The position numbers and the translations under genes were made by a program. Source: CBDCNH01 sp965219015 (GTDB taxonomy: Bacteria; Pseudomonadota; Alphaproteobacteria; Rhodobacterales; Rhodobacteraceae). From it: a DNA stretch of 64,000 nucleotides. Shown in pieces: positions 1 through 8,991 of the stretch (position 1 is the stretch's first letter; every line of letters begins with the position of its first letter). The DNA is taken from assembly GCA_965219015.1 (NCBI GenBank), contig CBDCNH010000002.1, forward strand, positions 1 to 64,000, read 5' to 3'. The notes below the pieces were generated by a model that was not told the DNA's origin, searched no databases, and was given only the letters and a program-made list of their open reading frames with translations.

Positions 1-318
1 CTCGAGCACGATGCGCGCGTCGGCGAGCCCGAGGCAGGCCGCCTGCTCGGCGGCGAGGAAGCGGAAATCGGTGTGCGTCATCACCAGGGGCGCGGCGAAG
101 GCCAGCCCCGCCCCGGTCGCCTCCTTCCCGCCCGTCGCGAACCGCCGCAGCGTCGCCTGGTAGAGGCTCCCGGTGCCGAGGAGCGGCGCGAACTGCTTCG
201 GGAACGCGGCGCGCGACGACGGCCAGAGCCGGGTGCCCGAGCCGCCGCACAGGATGACGGGATGGATGACCGGATCGGAAATGGCGGCCTCGACGGAGCA
301 CGGCGGCCCATGAAACAC
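1..318 (-). CDS. manC: Mannose-1-phosphate guanylyltransferase, N-terminal part (cut by window edge)
   Basis: The gene runs off the left edge, leaving about 106 codons of the N-terminus. The nucleotidyltransferase signature VILCGGSGTRLWPSSR is read on the minus strand near 215-265, followed by FPKQFAPLLG, typical of GDP-mannose pyrophosphorylases (mannose-1-phosphate + GTP to GDP-mannose). Family members begin only a few residues before this motif. Here no ATG lies there, so the GTG at 316-318 is the nearest credible start and adds roughly 16 residues. The product would supply GDP-mannose for the EPS genes in the rest of the window. Whether the missing C-terminus also carries a phosphomannose isomerase domain cannot be seen. 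The family call is secure and the start is not. Confidence 0.85.
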   Translation of the reverse strand, partial: MFHGPPCSVEAAISDPVIHPVILCGGSGTRLWPSSRAAFPKQFAPLLGTGSLYQATLRRFATGGKEATGAGLAFAAPLVMTHTDFRFLAAEQAACLGLADARIVLE

Positions 319-633
319 GGGGCGCGCCGGTGCAGCAACGCCGAAGCGGCGCATCGGGTCCGGACCTGTCACTGCGACACCACAACCCATGCGGGAACCT
401 CTTGTGTTGCCGGGGGTTTGCCGCGAAACTGCCACGAAGAAGCCGGAAATAAACCGGACTCGCGGAATTCACGCCTCCTGGAAACGGGATCTTCAGTTTT
501 GCTCAAATGCGCGCAACTTCGCGCGATAAGGGAGCGCGTATTTGGTGTATCCTGCCCAGGTAGTTCAAAGCGCGTAACGATCGCCGATTGCCGGGGTATC
601 CGGGTCTCGGTGTCGCTGTCTGGGGAGAATGCG
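319..633. other. Divergent intergenic region between manC and a small membrane protein gene
   Basis: About 315 bp with no convincing gene. It is less GC-rich than its surroundings, especially around 400-560, so promoters for both flanking divergent genes probably lie here. No clear operator was recognised. Confidence 0.5.
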
Positions 634-840
634 ATGTTCCTGGGATTCATGGCCTGCGGTTTCGGCGCGGGCACCTGCGCCGGCGCGACGGCGCTCCTCC
701 TCGGCCATTCGCTCTGGCTGGCGCTCCTCGGCTATGCCGGTGCCGGCACCGCGGGCTGCCTCGTGGTGCTCGTCGCGGCGGCGCTGACCTGTCCCGGCGC
801 CCGCGTCCGCGGCGCTCCGCCGATGCCCGTCGCGGGCTAG
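634..840 (+). CDS. Small two-helix membrane protein, unknown function
   Basis: A 68-residue protein starting at ATG 634, preceded by a good Shine-Dalgarno (GGGGAG at about 622-627). It is almost entirely hydrophobic: two likely transmembrane stretches (residues about 5-25 and 28-50, rich in Gly, Ala and Leu) and a short basic tail. An upstream extension in the same frame stays open but is out of character and lacks a ribosome site, so the short form is chosen. Small glycine-rich proteins of this kind occur near EPS genes in Rhodobacteraceae, but I cannot assign a function. Cysteines at residues 6, 11 and 34 may be worth noting. Confidence 0.55.
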   Translation: MFLGFMACGFGAGTCAGATALLLGHSLWLALLGYAGAGTAGCLVVLVAAALTCPGARVRGAPPMPVAG

Positions 841-930
841 GGCGGCACGCTGGCCAAGCCCTGCGGAGGGTTCTAAGCAGGGCACGTCCCTGCAAGGTCG
901 CCCGCCCTGTCCGAACGCCGCGCCTCCCGG

Positions 931-978
931 CCCCTCGAGCGCCTGCGGCACTGGCCCCTCGAGCGCCTGCGGCACTGG
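931..978. repeat. Perfect 24-bp direct duplication upstream of the phosphatase gene
   Basis: Two identical 24-bp copies abut (931-954 and 955-978; each begins CCCCTCGAGCGCC). They end 9 bp before the phosphatase start. This is one of many local tandem duplications in this window. Confidence 0.95.
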
Positions 979-987
979 GCCCTGCCG

Positions 988-1687
988 ATGCGGTTCGCGG
1001 CGAAACCGCTGGGCGACGGCCCCTGCCCCGACCGTCCCGTGATCCTCGTCGGCGACGTGCACGGCCGGGCCGATCTCTCTCGCGCGGATGCTCGACCACA
1101 TCGGCGACACGCCGGCGGTGATCCTCGGCGACCTCATCGACCGCGGCCCCGCGAGCGACCGCGTGCTCGACCTCGCGATGACCGCGCCCGGCAACGTGAC
1201 CTGCCTGATGGGCAACCACGAGCGGATGCTCCTCGATTTCCTCGACGCCCCCGAGGCCGCGCCGCGCTGGCTGGCCCACGGCGGGCTCGCGACGCTGGCG
1301 AGCTACGGCATCGACGGCGGCATCGACCGCGGCACCGTGCATGATCGCGCCGCACTCGCCGCCGCGCTGCGCGACGCCTGGAAGCCGGGGGTGGAGCCCT
1401 GGCTCCGCAGCCGGCCGCTCCTGTGGCGCAGCGGCACGCTGGTCGCGGCGCATGCGGGGCTCGACCGCCGCCGGTCCGTGGCCAGGCAGACCGAGGCGGC
1501 GCTCCTCTGGGGCAAGGGCGTGGCCGGCGCGCGCGACGACGGGCTCTGGGTCGCGCATGGCCACGATGTCGTCGAGACCGCGGGCATGGCGCATGGCCGG
1601 ATCGCGCTCGATACCGGGGCCTGGCGGACCGGGCGGCTCACCGGCGCGCGGATCGGCGCGGGCACGGTCCGGTTTTTCCAAGCGTAA
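988..1687 (+). pseudogene. Metallophosphatase (serine/threonine phosphatase-like), broken by a one-base insertion
   Basis: The first frame from ATG 988 gives VILVGDVHG (phosphoesterase motif I, residues about 18-26). The rest of the enzyme continues in the next frame: GDLIDRGP, GNHERM and the later VAHGHD, the remaining metal-binding motifs of PPP-type phosphatases. The join is in a CTCTCT run at 1074-1081. Removing one T restores a continuous reading (D-L-L-A-R-M-L-D). The span of 700 nt is 3n+1, which fits a single insertion. The intact enzyme would be about 232 residues. Either the gene is inactive or the run is misread. Its partner or substrate is unknown; it sits between the EPS gene manC and the partition genes. 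Confidence 0.8.
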
Positions 1688-1696
1688 GAGTCAGGA

Positions 1697-1716
1697 ATGT
1701 TTCGCGCGCGAAACAT
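1697..1716. promoter_or_regulatory. parS-like partition site, downstream of parB
   Basis: A perfect 20-bp palindrome, ATGTTTCGCGCGCGAAACAT. It matches the layout of chromosomal parS (TGTTTC-NNNN-GAAACA with a different centre). An identical copy lies at 2838-2857, so the two copies flank parB. ParB-family proteins bind such sites to load partition complexes. Confidence 0.85.
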
Positions 1717-1752
1717 CTTGCGCCGACCCGCCCCGCACCGGTCCGGCGCCGG

Positions 1753-2811
1753 TCAGGCGGGGTTGAGCCAAGCCGCGAGTTTCGCTGCGAAATCCGCGCC
1801 GACACGCGGTCCGGACAGGGTATAGCGCGGCCGGAGCAGCCCGCCGGCCGTCTGCAGATACACGCCCGGGGCGATCTCCCTGGCCCCCGCCGGCATGTCG
1901 AGCGTGGGGCTCGGCGCGGGCGCGAGGGCTGCGGCGAGGAGCGTCGCCTCGGCGGCCGCGGTCTCGGGGGGGTCGCGGCGAAGCCTGTCGCGGAGCCGTG
2001 GCCCGAGCCGCCCGTCGGCGTCGAGCGCGCGGGCGAGGGCGAGGCCCTGCCGCTCGCCGAGCGCGGTCGGGAAGCGCAGCGCGCCGTCGAGTGCGGCATG
2101 GACGGTGACGAAGGACGCGATCTTCGAGCGCCGCGACCGGGGCGCGGACGCGAAGAGCGTGCGGAGCGCGTCCTGCGGCGTCGGGAACACGCCCGCCGCC
2201 GCCGACCGCGCCACGACCCGCGCGCGCTCGTAGTAGCTGAGGCCCGCGCGGACCTCGTTCTCCTCGACCATCGCGACATAGGCGGCGGCGGCGCTCTCGG
2301 GCCGCCGGCGCACCGCGGCGACGGCGCCGAACCGCGCCTCGCCGGTCTCGGCATGGAGCGCGCGGAGCGCCGTGAGCCGCCGCCAGCCGGAGATCAGACC
2401 GTAGCGCGGCGAAACGTCCGCGCCGAGGTCCACCACCTCGACCGGCACCTGCTGCCCCCGCGCGCGCAGGCTCTCGCGCAAGGTGGCGGCGGCCTCGTCG
2501 TCGACGGCGATGCGGTCGCGCATCAGGTGGTCGGCCGCCACGGCGTCGAGCGGCAGCCGCTCGACGAGCCGGCCCTCCGCGCGGGCGGCGGTCATGGCGC
2601 TCAAAAGGTCGTCCATCGCGGCCCGGGTGGCGGCGTCGCGCGCGACCTGAGCGATCGGGGGCCCGACCTGGGGCCCGACCTGAGACCCGGCGGACGGTGC
2701 GGCGCCCCAGGCCTTGGTCTCGAGAGGCCCAACGTTAGATGGCTCGCTCTGGAACGTATCAGGCTCGGATTCGGTCTCGAACGGTGCGGAAAGGCGGCGG
2801 CGTCTGGCCAT
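1753..2811 (-). CDS. parB: Plasmid partition protein ParB
   Basis: A 352-residue ParB/RepB-type protein. The ParB N-terminal domain is seen around residues 95-190, with LPLDAVAADHLMRDRIA and YGLISGWRRLTALRAL (the arginine box). A helix-turn-helix region follows (about 205-270). The first 75 residues are a low-complexity linker. The start ATG overlaps the parA stop as TGATG (2811 shared), so parA and parB are translationally coupled on the minus strand. It should bind the two identical 20-bp palindromes flanking it and act with ParA to segregate the replicon. Confidence 0.92.
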   Translation of the reverse strand: MARRRRLSAPFETESEPDTFQSEPSNVGPLETKAWGAAPSAGSQVGPQVGPPIAQVARDAATRAAMDDLLSAMTAARAEGRLVERLPLDAVAADHLMRDRIAVDDEAAATLRESLRARGQQVPVEVVDLGADVSPRYGLISGWRRLTALRALHAETGEARFGAVAAVRRRPESAAAAYVAMVEENEVRAGLSYYERARVVARSAAAGVFPTPQDALRTLFASAPRSRRSKIASFVTVHAALDGALRFPTALGERQGLALARALDADGRLGPRLRDRLRRDPPETAAAEATLLAAALAPAPSPTLDMPAGAREIAPGVYLQTAGGLLRPRYTLSGPRVGADFAAKLAAWLNPA

Positions 2812-4271
2812 CAGGCGGCTCCCTGTGCGGTGGTGCCATGTTTCGCGCGCGAAACATTTCCACGTTCCTGCACCTCCGCCCGCACCCCCGCCCGCTCGGC
2901 CTCGCGCGCCAGCTCCTCGCGCCGCCAGATGCCGACGAGGAGCCGCTTGAACGCGGCATAGGTCGCATCGAACGTCTCGCGGCCGCGGATGTAGGTCTCG
3001 CGGTTGAAGTCGCGGTAGTCGGCCTCGTAGAACCCCTGCGCCGCCTCGCCGGCCTGGCCGATGAGCGCGGTGTAGTCCTGCCGCTGCGGCTGCAGCGTGC
3101 GCCCGAGGTAGGCCTGCATGAGCCCGCCCATCTCCGCCTCCTGGCCTGCGTCGTAGCGCGTCAGCACCGCGCGCACCGCGTCCCACTCGAAGGCAAGCTC
3201 GGACGCGCCGAGCGCCCGCGCCGCGATGTTCTCGCCCTCCTCGATCGAGCGGAAGGTGGCGTGCAGCATGTCGAAGAACCGCCCCGTCGAATCGAACTCC
3301 AGGAACGACGCGCCGAGCGGCACGAGGAGGATGTCGGCGGCGGCGAGCCCGTTGATCGTGAGATAGCCGAGCGCCGGGGGCGTATCGAGGATCACGAGGT
3401 CGTAGCGCTCGAGGACGCCGTCCTCGGCGAGCACGTCCGCGAGCGCGTCCCAGAGCCGCCAGCCGCGCGCGCCCATGCGCCAGACCGGGATCTGGAACTC
3501 GGCCCAGTAGAGGTTGAGCTGCGCGCCGATGAGATCGATGTTGGGCCAGTGCGTGCGCGCGACGAGCGTTTCGCAGCGCACCTTCAGCGCCTCGAGCGCC
3601 ATGTCGCCGAGCGGGGCAGGGGCCTCGCCGCGGGCCTGGCGCGCGAGGTTGTCGCGCCGCACGTGCGCCGCGTGGTGGCGCGCGATGAGCGGGAACACGG
3701 TGCCCCATTCGTCCGCCACCCGGCCGCCGAAGAGCGAGGTCATCGAGCCCTGCGAATCGAGGTCGATCACCAGCACGCGGTAGCCGTCGAGGGCCGCCGA
3801 CATCGCGAGATGGGCGGCGGTCGAGGTCTTGCCGACGCCGCCCTTGAAGTTCGCCACGGCCACGATCTTGGCCGGCAGCCCTTCGGGGCGCCAGGGCCGG
3901 TATTCCTTGGCCTTCGAGCCCTCCGCCGCGAAATGGTCGCGCAGGGCCAGCACCTCCTCGAGCGTGAACCAGCGCGCGCCGCCCTCGGTCTCGGCATGGC
4001 CCTGCGGCAGGCCGGGGTTCGCCTTCAGCACGCGGCGGAAGTGCTGTACGGCGACGGGGATGAGATAGCGCGTGATCTCCCAGGTGGAAAACCGCCGGAG
4101 CCGCTTTTCGCCCGAGGCGTCGAGCCCGCGGGTCTCGAGGTCGGCCCTCCCGCGGGCGCAGGCGGCGGCGATCTCCGCGAAGGCCGCGGTGGTCGCGGGG
4201 GGCCCGAGCTCGGCCAGCGCCTGGGCCGGATCGATGTTGAAATAGGGCGGAAGCGAGGTCTCGCGGACCAT
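2811..4271 (-). CDS. parA: Plasmid partition ATPase ParA
   Basis: A 486-residue ParA with an N-terminal DNA-binding extension (residues about 1-130, including an STWEITRYLIPVAVQ helix region) before the deviant Walker A NFKGGVGKTS (141-150). Walker A' VIDLDSQGS and Walker B LVILDTPPA follow. Large plasmid ParA proteins of this kind usually autorepress through the N-terminal domain. The ATG at 4271 is preferred over one 51 bp upstream because a promoter-like sequence covers the latter. Its last codons run through a parS-like palindrome (2838-2857), so the site is also coding. Divergent from the replication initiator across the origin. Confidence 0.93.
   Translation of the reverse strand: MVRETSLPPYFNIDPAQALAELGPPATTAAFAEIAAACARGRADLETRGLDASGEKRLRRFSTWEITRYLIPVAVQHFRRVLKANPGLPQGHAETEGGARWFTLEEVLALRDHFAAEGSKAKEYRPWRPEGLPAKIVAVANFKGGVGKTSTAAHLAMSAALDGYRVLVIDLDSQGSMTSLFGGRVADEWGTVFPLIARHHAAHVRRDNLARQARGEAPAPLGDMALEALKVRCETLVARTHWPNIDLIGAQLNLYWAEFQIPVWRMGARGWRLWDALADVLAEDGVLERYDLVILDTPPALGYLTINGLAAADILLVPLGASFLEFDSTGRFFDMLHATFRSIEEGENIAARALGASELAFEWDAVRAVLTRYDAGQEAEMGGLMQAYLGRTLQPQRQDYTALIGQAGEAAQGFYEADYRDFNRETYIRGRETFDATYAAFKRLLVGIWRREELAREAERAGVRAEVQERGNVSRAKHGTTAQGAA
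2838..2857. promoter_or_regulatory. parS-like partition site inside the 3' end of parA
   Basis: The same perfect 20-bp palindrome as at 1697-1716, here 27 bp upstream of the parB start and read through as the C-terminal codons of ParA. Placement just before parB could also let ParB regulate its own expression. Confidence 0.85.
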
Positions 4272-4300
4272 TCTGTCCCCCGATGTATGTGCTTTTCCGC

Positions 4301-4327
4301 AATATACCGCGATTCGGCGCACATCAA
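4301..4327 (-). promoter_or_regulatory. Possible promoter of parAB
   Basis: On the minus strand TTGATG (4322-4327) and TATATT (4301-4306) are separated by 15 bp. The spacing is short but both boxes are close to consensus and stand out in very GC-rich DNA. The predicted transcript would start about 20 bp upstream of the parA ATG at 4271. Confidence 0.4.
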
Positions 4328-4390
4328 AGGTTTTCGCGCATGTCAGGGGATTTTCTGCGCCCCGTGCGGCGTGTCCGCCAATCCTGCGCC

Positions 4391-4425
4391 AGTTATTTAT
4401 GAGTTAGAAATCAGTTATAGGAATA
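4391..4425. other. AT-rich unwinding element with phased AGTTA repeats (part of oriV)
   Basis: This is one of the most AT-rich stretches of the replication module. AGTTA occurs three times at exactly 11-bp spacing (4391, 4402, 4413), once per helical turn. It precedes the iterons and is a good candidate for the DNA-unwinding element of the plasmid origin. Confidence 0.6.
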
Positions 4426-4483
4426 CGCCCTCCGGTCAACGTCTTGGCAGCAGTGCGGAAAAGATGGTTTTTGGCGGCCCGGG

Positions 4484-4614
4484 CGACTCCGAAACCACGT
4501 TCCGGCGACTCTGAAACCACGCTCGGACGACTCCGAAACCCCGTTGCCCTGCGCGTGCCGGCTGGACCGGGCCTGTGGACAACTCTAGGGTCGGCGTCAC
4601 TGAAACCACGTTCA
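4484..4614 (+). repeat. Iterons and DnaA box of the replication origin
   Basis: Three direct repeats of about 20 bp sharing CGACTC-GAAACC-CG start at 4484, 4506 and 4528, a strict 22-bp period (about two helical turns). A fourth copy with the core CTGAAACCACGTTCA lies at 4595-4614. Between copies three and four, TGTGGACAA (4574-4582) is one mismatch from the DnaA box complement TGTGGATAA. Iterons directly upstream of an initiator gene are the expected binding sites of that initiator. Confidence 0.8.
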
Positions 4615-4652
4615 CGTCGCCCTCCAACCGTCCCGCCCGAAAGGATTTCCCG

Positions 4653-5825
4653 ATGCACGGGCAGGGCGGTCCGGACCGGCAGGGCGGGCAAGTCGGGCAG
4701 GCTGGGCAAGTCGGGCAGGGCGGGCAAGTCGGGCAGGCTGGGCAAGTCGGGCAGGCCGATCGGCCGACGGCGCTCCCCGAGCCGGAATACTTCCTCTGCG
4801 ACGTGATGGGCGCGCTGCCGAAGGGCGATCTCGCGACGCTCGAGCATCCGGTGTTCACGCTCGCCACGAAGCCCGACCGGCGGGTGCTCGACTACGCCCA
4901 CAACGGGGTGCGCGTGCGTGTGGTGCCTTCGGTGGCGGGGCGGGCGACGATCCACGACAAGGACGTGCTGATCTTCTGCGTGAGCCAGCTGATGGCGGCG
5001 CTCAATGCCGGGCGGCCCGTGGGGCGGGTGGTGCGGCTGACGGCGCACGACTTCCTGGAGGCGACCCGGCGCGAGACCTCGGGCGATGCGTACCGCCGCC
5101 TCCGCGAGGCGCTCGAGAGGCTCGCGGGCACGCGCATCACCACCAACATCGTGACCGGGGAAGGGGCGGCCGCGCGCGAGGTGACGACGGGCTTCGGGCT
5201 CATCGAGAGCTGGCAGATCGTGCGCCGCGCGCCGGGAAGGCCCGGGGGGCAACCGGGAGGGCAACCGGGAGGGCGGATGCTGTCGGTGTCGGTGACGCTG
5301 TCGGACTGGCTCTGGCGCGCGGTGCTGGCGCGCTCGGTGCTGACGCTGAGCCGGGAGTACTTCGGGCTCCGCAAGCCCCTCGAGCGCCGCATCTACGAGC
5401 TGGCGCGCAAGCACTGCGGGCGGCAGGAGGGCTGGCGCGTCTCGACCGAGGTGCTGTGGAAGAAGTCGGGCTCGGCCTCCCCGCGCCGGGTGTTCCGCGC
5501 CATGCTGCGCGCGATGGCCGAAGCCGACGCGCTGCCCGACTACCGCATGGCCGAGGCCGCGGGCGATGTCTTCCTCTTCGCGCCGCGCGCGGGCTTGGTC
5601 GAGGCGGTGGTCGAGGCGGTGCTGGGGCCCTTGGGGTCCGAGACCATCGCGGCCGCGCGGGCGCTGGCGCCGGGCTGGGACGTCTACGCGCTCGAGGCGG
5701 ACTGGCGCGGCTACTGGGCGGCTTCGGGCCGGCCGCGGCTCCGCGCCCCCGCGGCGGCGTTCCTCGGCTACGTGCGCGCGCGGGTGGCGGCGCAGGTGGC
5801 GGGCGCAGGTGGCGGGCGCGGGTAG
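4653..5825 (+). CDS. RPA/DnaA-like plasmid replication initiator
   Basis: A 390-residue protein matching the RPA (replication initiator protein A, Pfam PF10134) family. The block from FLCDVMGALPKGDLATLEHP through FTLATKPDRRVLDYAHNG is the hallmark of initiators that define the DnaA-like plasmid class of Rhodobacterales. ATG 4653 is chosen because GAAAGGA lies just upstream; an earlier in-frame ATG-like start would lie inside the iteron region. Residues about 9-36 are a Gly-Gln-Val repeat encoded by four copies of an 18-bp unit (about 4686-4763). Near residue 210 there is a second, shorter Pro-Gly-Gly-Gln repeat. It should bind the upstream iterons and recruit the replisome. Confidence 0.9.
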   Translation: MHGQGGPDRQGGQVGQAGQVGQGGQVGQAGQVGQADRPTALPEPEYFLCDVMGALPKGDLATLEHPVFTLATKPDRRVLDYAHNGVRVRVVPSVAGRATIHDKDVLIFCVSQLMAALNAGRPVGRVVRLTAHDFLEATRRETSGDAYRRLREALERLAGTRITTNIVTGEGAAAREVTTGFGLIESWQIVRRAPGRPGGQPGGQPGGRMLSVSVTLSDWLWRAVLARSVLTLSREYFGLRKPLERRIYELARKHCGRQEGWRVSTEVLWKKSGSASPRRVFRAMLRAMAEADALPDYRMAEAAGDVFLFAPRAGLVEAVVEAVLGPLGSETIAAARALAPGWDVYALEADWRGYWAASGRPRLRAPAAAFLGYVRARVAAQVAGAGGGRG

Positions 5826-5956
5826 CGGGCGCGGGTAGCGGATCGGTAACGCCGCTTCGATAAGGGTGGCGCGGGCTTGCCCGGGACGCTATGGCGAGCG
5901 CGATGCTGCGCTGCGGCGTGCCAAGGCCTGGCGACGGCAAACCGGGAGACTGCGAG

Positions 5957-7254
<1,298 letters not shown>

Positions 7255-7261
<7 letters not shown>

Positions 7262-7312
7262 CGGGGGGCGGTAGCGGGGGGGGGGGGCGGTAGCGGGGGG
7301 GCGGGGCCTCCC
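7255..7312. repeat. Repeated GGTAGCGG units and long G tract after ugd
   Basis: Three copies of a GGTAGCGGGGG-type unit, each repeating the ugd stop codon TAG, are joined by homopolymer G tracts. One uninterrupted run of about 14 G spans roughly 7274-7287. Homopolymers this long are prone to polymerase slippage and base-calling error. Confidence 0.85.
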
Positions 7313-7394
7313 GCCCGGTTCCGATGTCCCGCCCGGCCCCGAGCCGGCCCCGAGCCGGGCACGTGACGACCGGCATTCGCCGCGGCCCGCCGCC

Positions 7395-7706
7395 TTACCC
7401 GAGCCCGGCGGCCTTGCGGAGGGCGGCGTTGATCCGGCTCTGCCAGCCGGGGCCGCCCGCGCGGAAGGCCGCGATCACGTCGGGATCGAGCCGGATCGTG
7501 GTCGAGACCTTGGCCGCCGCCGCCGCCGGCCGGCCCCGCCGCACCGGGGCCGCGTCGATGACGGCGGCCCATTCGGGGGTGGAGAGGTCCGGCGCGTCGT
7601 CGGGGTCGGACCAGACGGGATCGGGCGAAATCGGGCGCGAAATCGGGCGGGGCGAAATCAGGCGCGGCGCGGGCCAGGCGTGATCCGTAACGGGCTTCTC
7701 GGGCAT
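7395..7706 (-). CDS. brnA: BrnA-type antitoxin
   Basis: 103 residues. The C-terminal half is a ribbon-helix-helix antitoxin: KVSTTIRLDPDVIAAFRA, then GPGWQSRINAALRKA, matching the BrnA family. BrnA binds its toxin BrnT and represses the operon through the RHH domain. Its start lies inside the upstream brnT reading frame on the same strand, as is normal for this pair. The N-terminal third is a Pro-Ile-Ser repeat (LISPRPISRPISPDP) from a short DNA repeat at about 7620-7665. The toxin partner is damaged. Confidence 0.85.
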   Translation of the reverse strand: MPEKPVTDHAWPAPRLISPRPISRPISPDPVWSDPDDAPDLSTPEWAAVIDAAPVRRGRPAAAAAKVSTTIRLDPDVIAAFRAGGPGWQSRINAALRKAAGLG

Positions 7707-7943
7707 TGGCCTTCCTCATGCTCATGATCCGGCGCAGGGTGCCGCGCGGCGTCCGGACGATGACGACCATGCGGCCGTCGAGCCGGCCCACGGTGACGAA
7801 CCGCGCCTCGCCGTAGTCCTCGCGGTCGTCCGGCACCGTCAGGTGCGGCCCGTCGAACAACTCTCCATAGCGCGCGCCATGTCGAGGCCGCGCGCGGCAA
7901 AGGTGGCGGCGCGCTTCGCGGGGTCGGAGGTGACGCGGATTTT
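7684..7943 (-). pseudogene. brnT: Decayed BrnT-type RNase toxin
   Basis: BrnT homology is split over two frames. The N-terminal part reads KIRVTSDPAKRAATFAARGL without any ATG, GTG or TTG start, because a TAA stop lies almost directly before it. The rest (LFDGPHLTVPDDREDYGEAR to RRIMSMRKANAREARYG) continues in another frame; the break is at about 7861-7867, where one base seems lost. The normal stop after ANARE is also missing, so the frame runs on through brnA. Three independent lesions argue for genuine loss of the toxin rather than one read error. The intact brnA remains. Confidence 0.75.
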
Positions 7944-7977
7944 TCGTTACTACGATAATGCCTGCGGCGTCGAGTCC

Positions 7978-8991
7978 TCAGGCGCGGTAGCCCGCGAGCC
8001 AGTCGCGGCGGGCGGCGAAGATCTTGCGCCAGAGCGCCGCGCGCGCGGTCCAGCGGCCGCCCCGCGCGCGCGCGAGGACCGCGGCGCCGGCGAGGCGGAG
8101 CGCGGCCGCGAGCCACATCAGCGCGAGCCCGAGGGGCACCTGCCAGGCCGGCCAGTGGTCGCGCACCAGCGTCGCGCGGGCCTTGGCGATGAGCGTGTAC
8201 TTGTCGTCGCGCACCGCCACGGTGGCGCCGACGATGTGCATGATCTCGGCCTCGGGGGTGATCATCGGCTGCGCGCCGAGCCGGGCCGCGCGCAGGCACA
8301 GGTCCGCCTCCTCGCCGTACATGAAGTACTTCAGGTCGAACCCGCCGAGCCGGTCCCAGAAGTCCTTGCGGATGAGGAAGAAGCAGCCGACCACGATGTC
8401 GACGTGGCGCACGCTGTCGCGCCGCCAGCCGCCGATGCCCTCGGGGTTGAAGAGCTCCGAGCCGCGGAACGCCGAGAAGAGCCCGAAGGTGCGGCAGACC
8501 GTGCTCCAGAGCGTGATCCGGTTCCAGCACGAGGCGACGTTGAGCGAGCCGTCGGGGAACACCGTGCGGCCGCCCCAGATGCCCGCCGCGGGGTTGGCGC
8601 GCGCGAAGGCCATGAGCGCGTCGACGGCGCCCGGATGGCACTCGGTGTCGGGGTTGAGAAGGAGGAGCCACTCGGTCCGCGCGGCGGCGCACACGACGTT
8701 GTTGCCGCCCGCGAAGCCGAGGTTCTCGCGCGAGCGGATGAGTTCCACCTCGGGGAACTCCGCCGCGATGGCGTCGGTCGAGCCGTCGCGGCTGTCGTTG
8801 TCGAGGACGACGACATGGATCGGCGTCGCGAGCGTGGTGGCGAAGAGCGTGCGGAGCGCCGTCAGCGTCAGCGCGCGGGTGTTGTAGCTGATCATCACCA
8901 CGGTCAGTACGGGGGTCAGCACGGGGGTCAGCACGGGCGCGGCTGCCGGCGCCGCGGGAGTGGGAGCGGCCTGCGGATCGGCGTCGGTCAC
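7978..8991 (-). CDS. Family 2 glycosyltransferase (rhamnosyltransferase-like)
   Basis: 337 residues with a GT-A fold. VVMISYNTRALTLTALRTLF starts the domain (about residue 31), followed by LDNDSRDGSTDA, RENLGFAGGNN, LLLNPDTE (DXD-equivalent) and YGEEADLCLRAARLG (the acidic acceptor-side motif). A C-terminal hydrophobic helix probably anchors it to the membrane. The start is GTG at 8991, overlapping the upstream stop as GTGA, so it is the last gene of a coupled operon with the SDR and acyl-CoA ligase genes. The VLTP triplet near residue 20 comes from a 12-bp tandem repeat. It would add a sugar to the lipid-linked repeat unit. Confidence 0.9.
   Translation of the reverse strand: MTDADPQAAPTPAAPAAAPVLTPVLTPVLTVVMISYNTRALTLTALRTLFATTLATPIHVVVLDNDSRDGSTDAIAAEFPEVELIRSRENLGFAGGNNVVCAAARTEWLLLLNPDTECHPGAVDALMAFARANPAAGIWGGRTVFPDGSLNVASCWNRITLWSTVCRTFGLFSAFRGSELFNPEGIGGWRRDSVRHVDIVVGCFFLIRKDFWDRLGGFDLKYFMYGEEADLCLRAARLGAQPMITPEAEIMHIVGATVAVRDDKYTLIAKARATLVRDHWPAWQVPLGLALMWLAAALRLAGAAVLARARGGRWTARAALWRKIFAARRDWLAGYRA

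Noticed and set aside
1697..1716. Palindrome as a transcription terminator or LexA-type operator
   Set aside because: No T run, no LexA consensus, and an identical copy lies inside parA next to parB; a partition site explains both copies better.
2739..4514. Plus-strand frame opposite parA and the origin
   Set aside because: Antisense of parA, and it runs across the parA promoter and iterons. No family resemblance.
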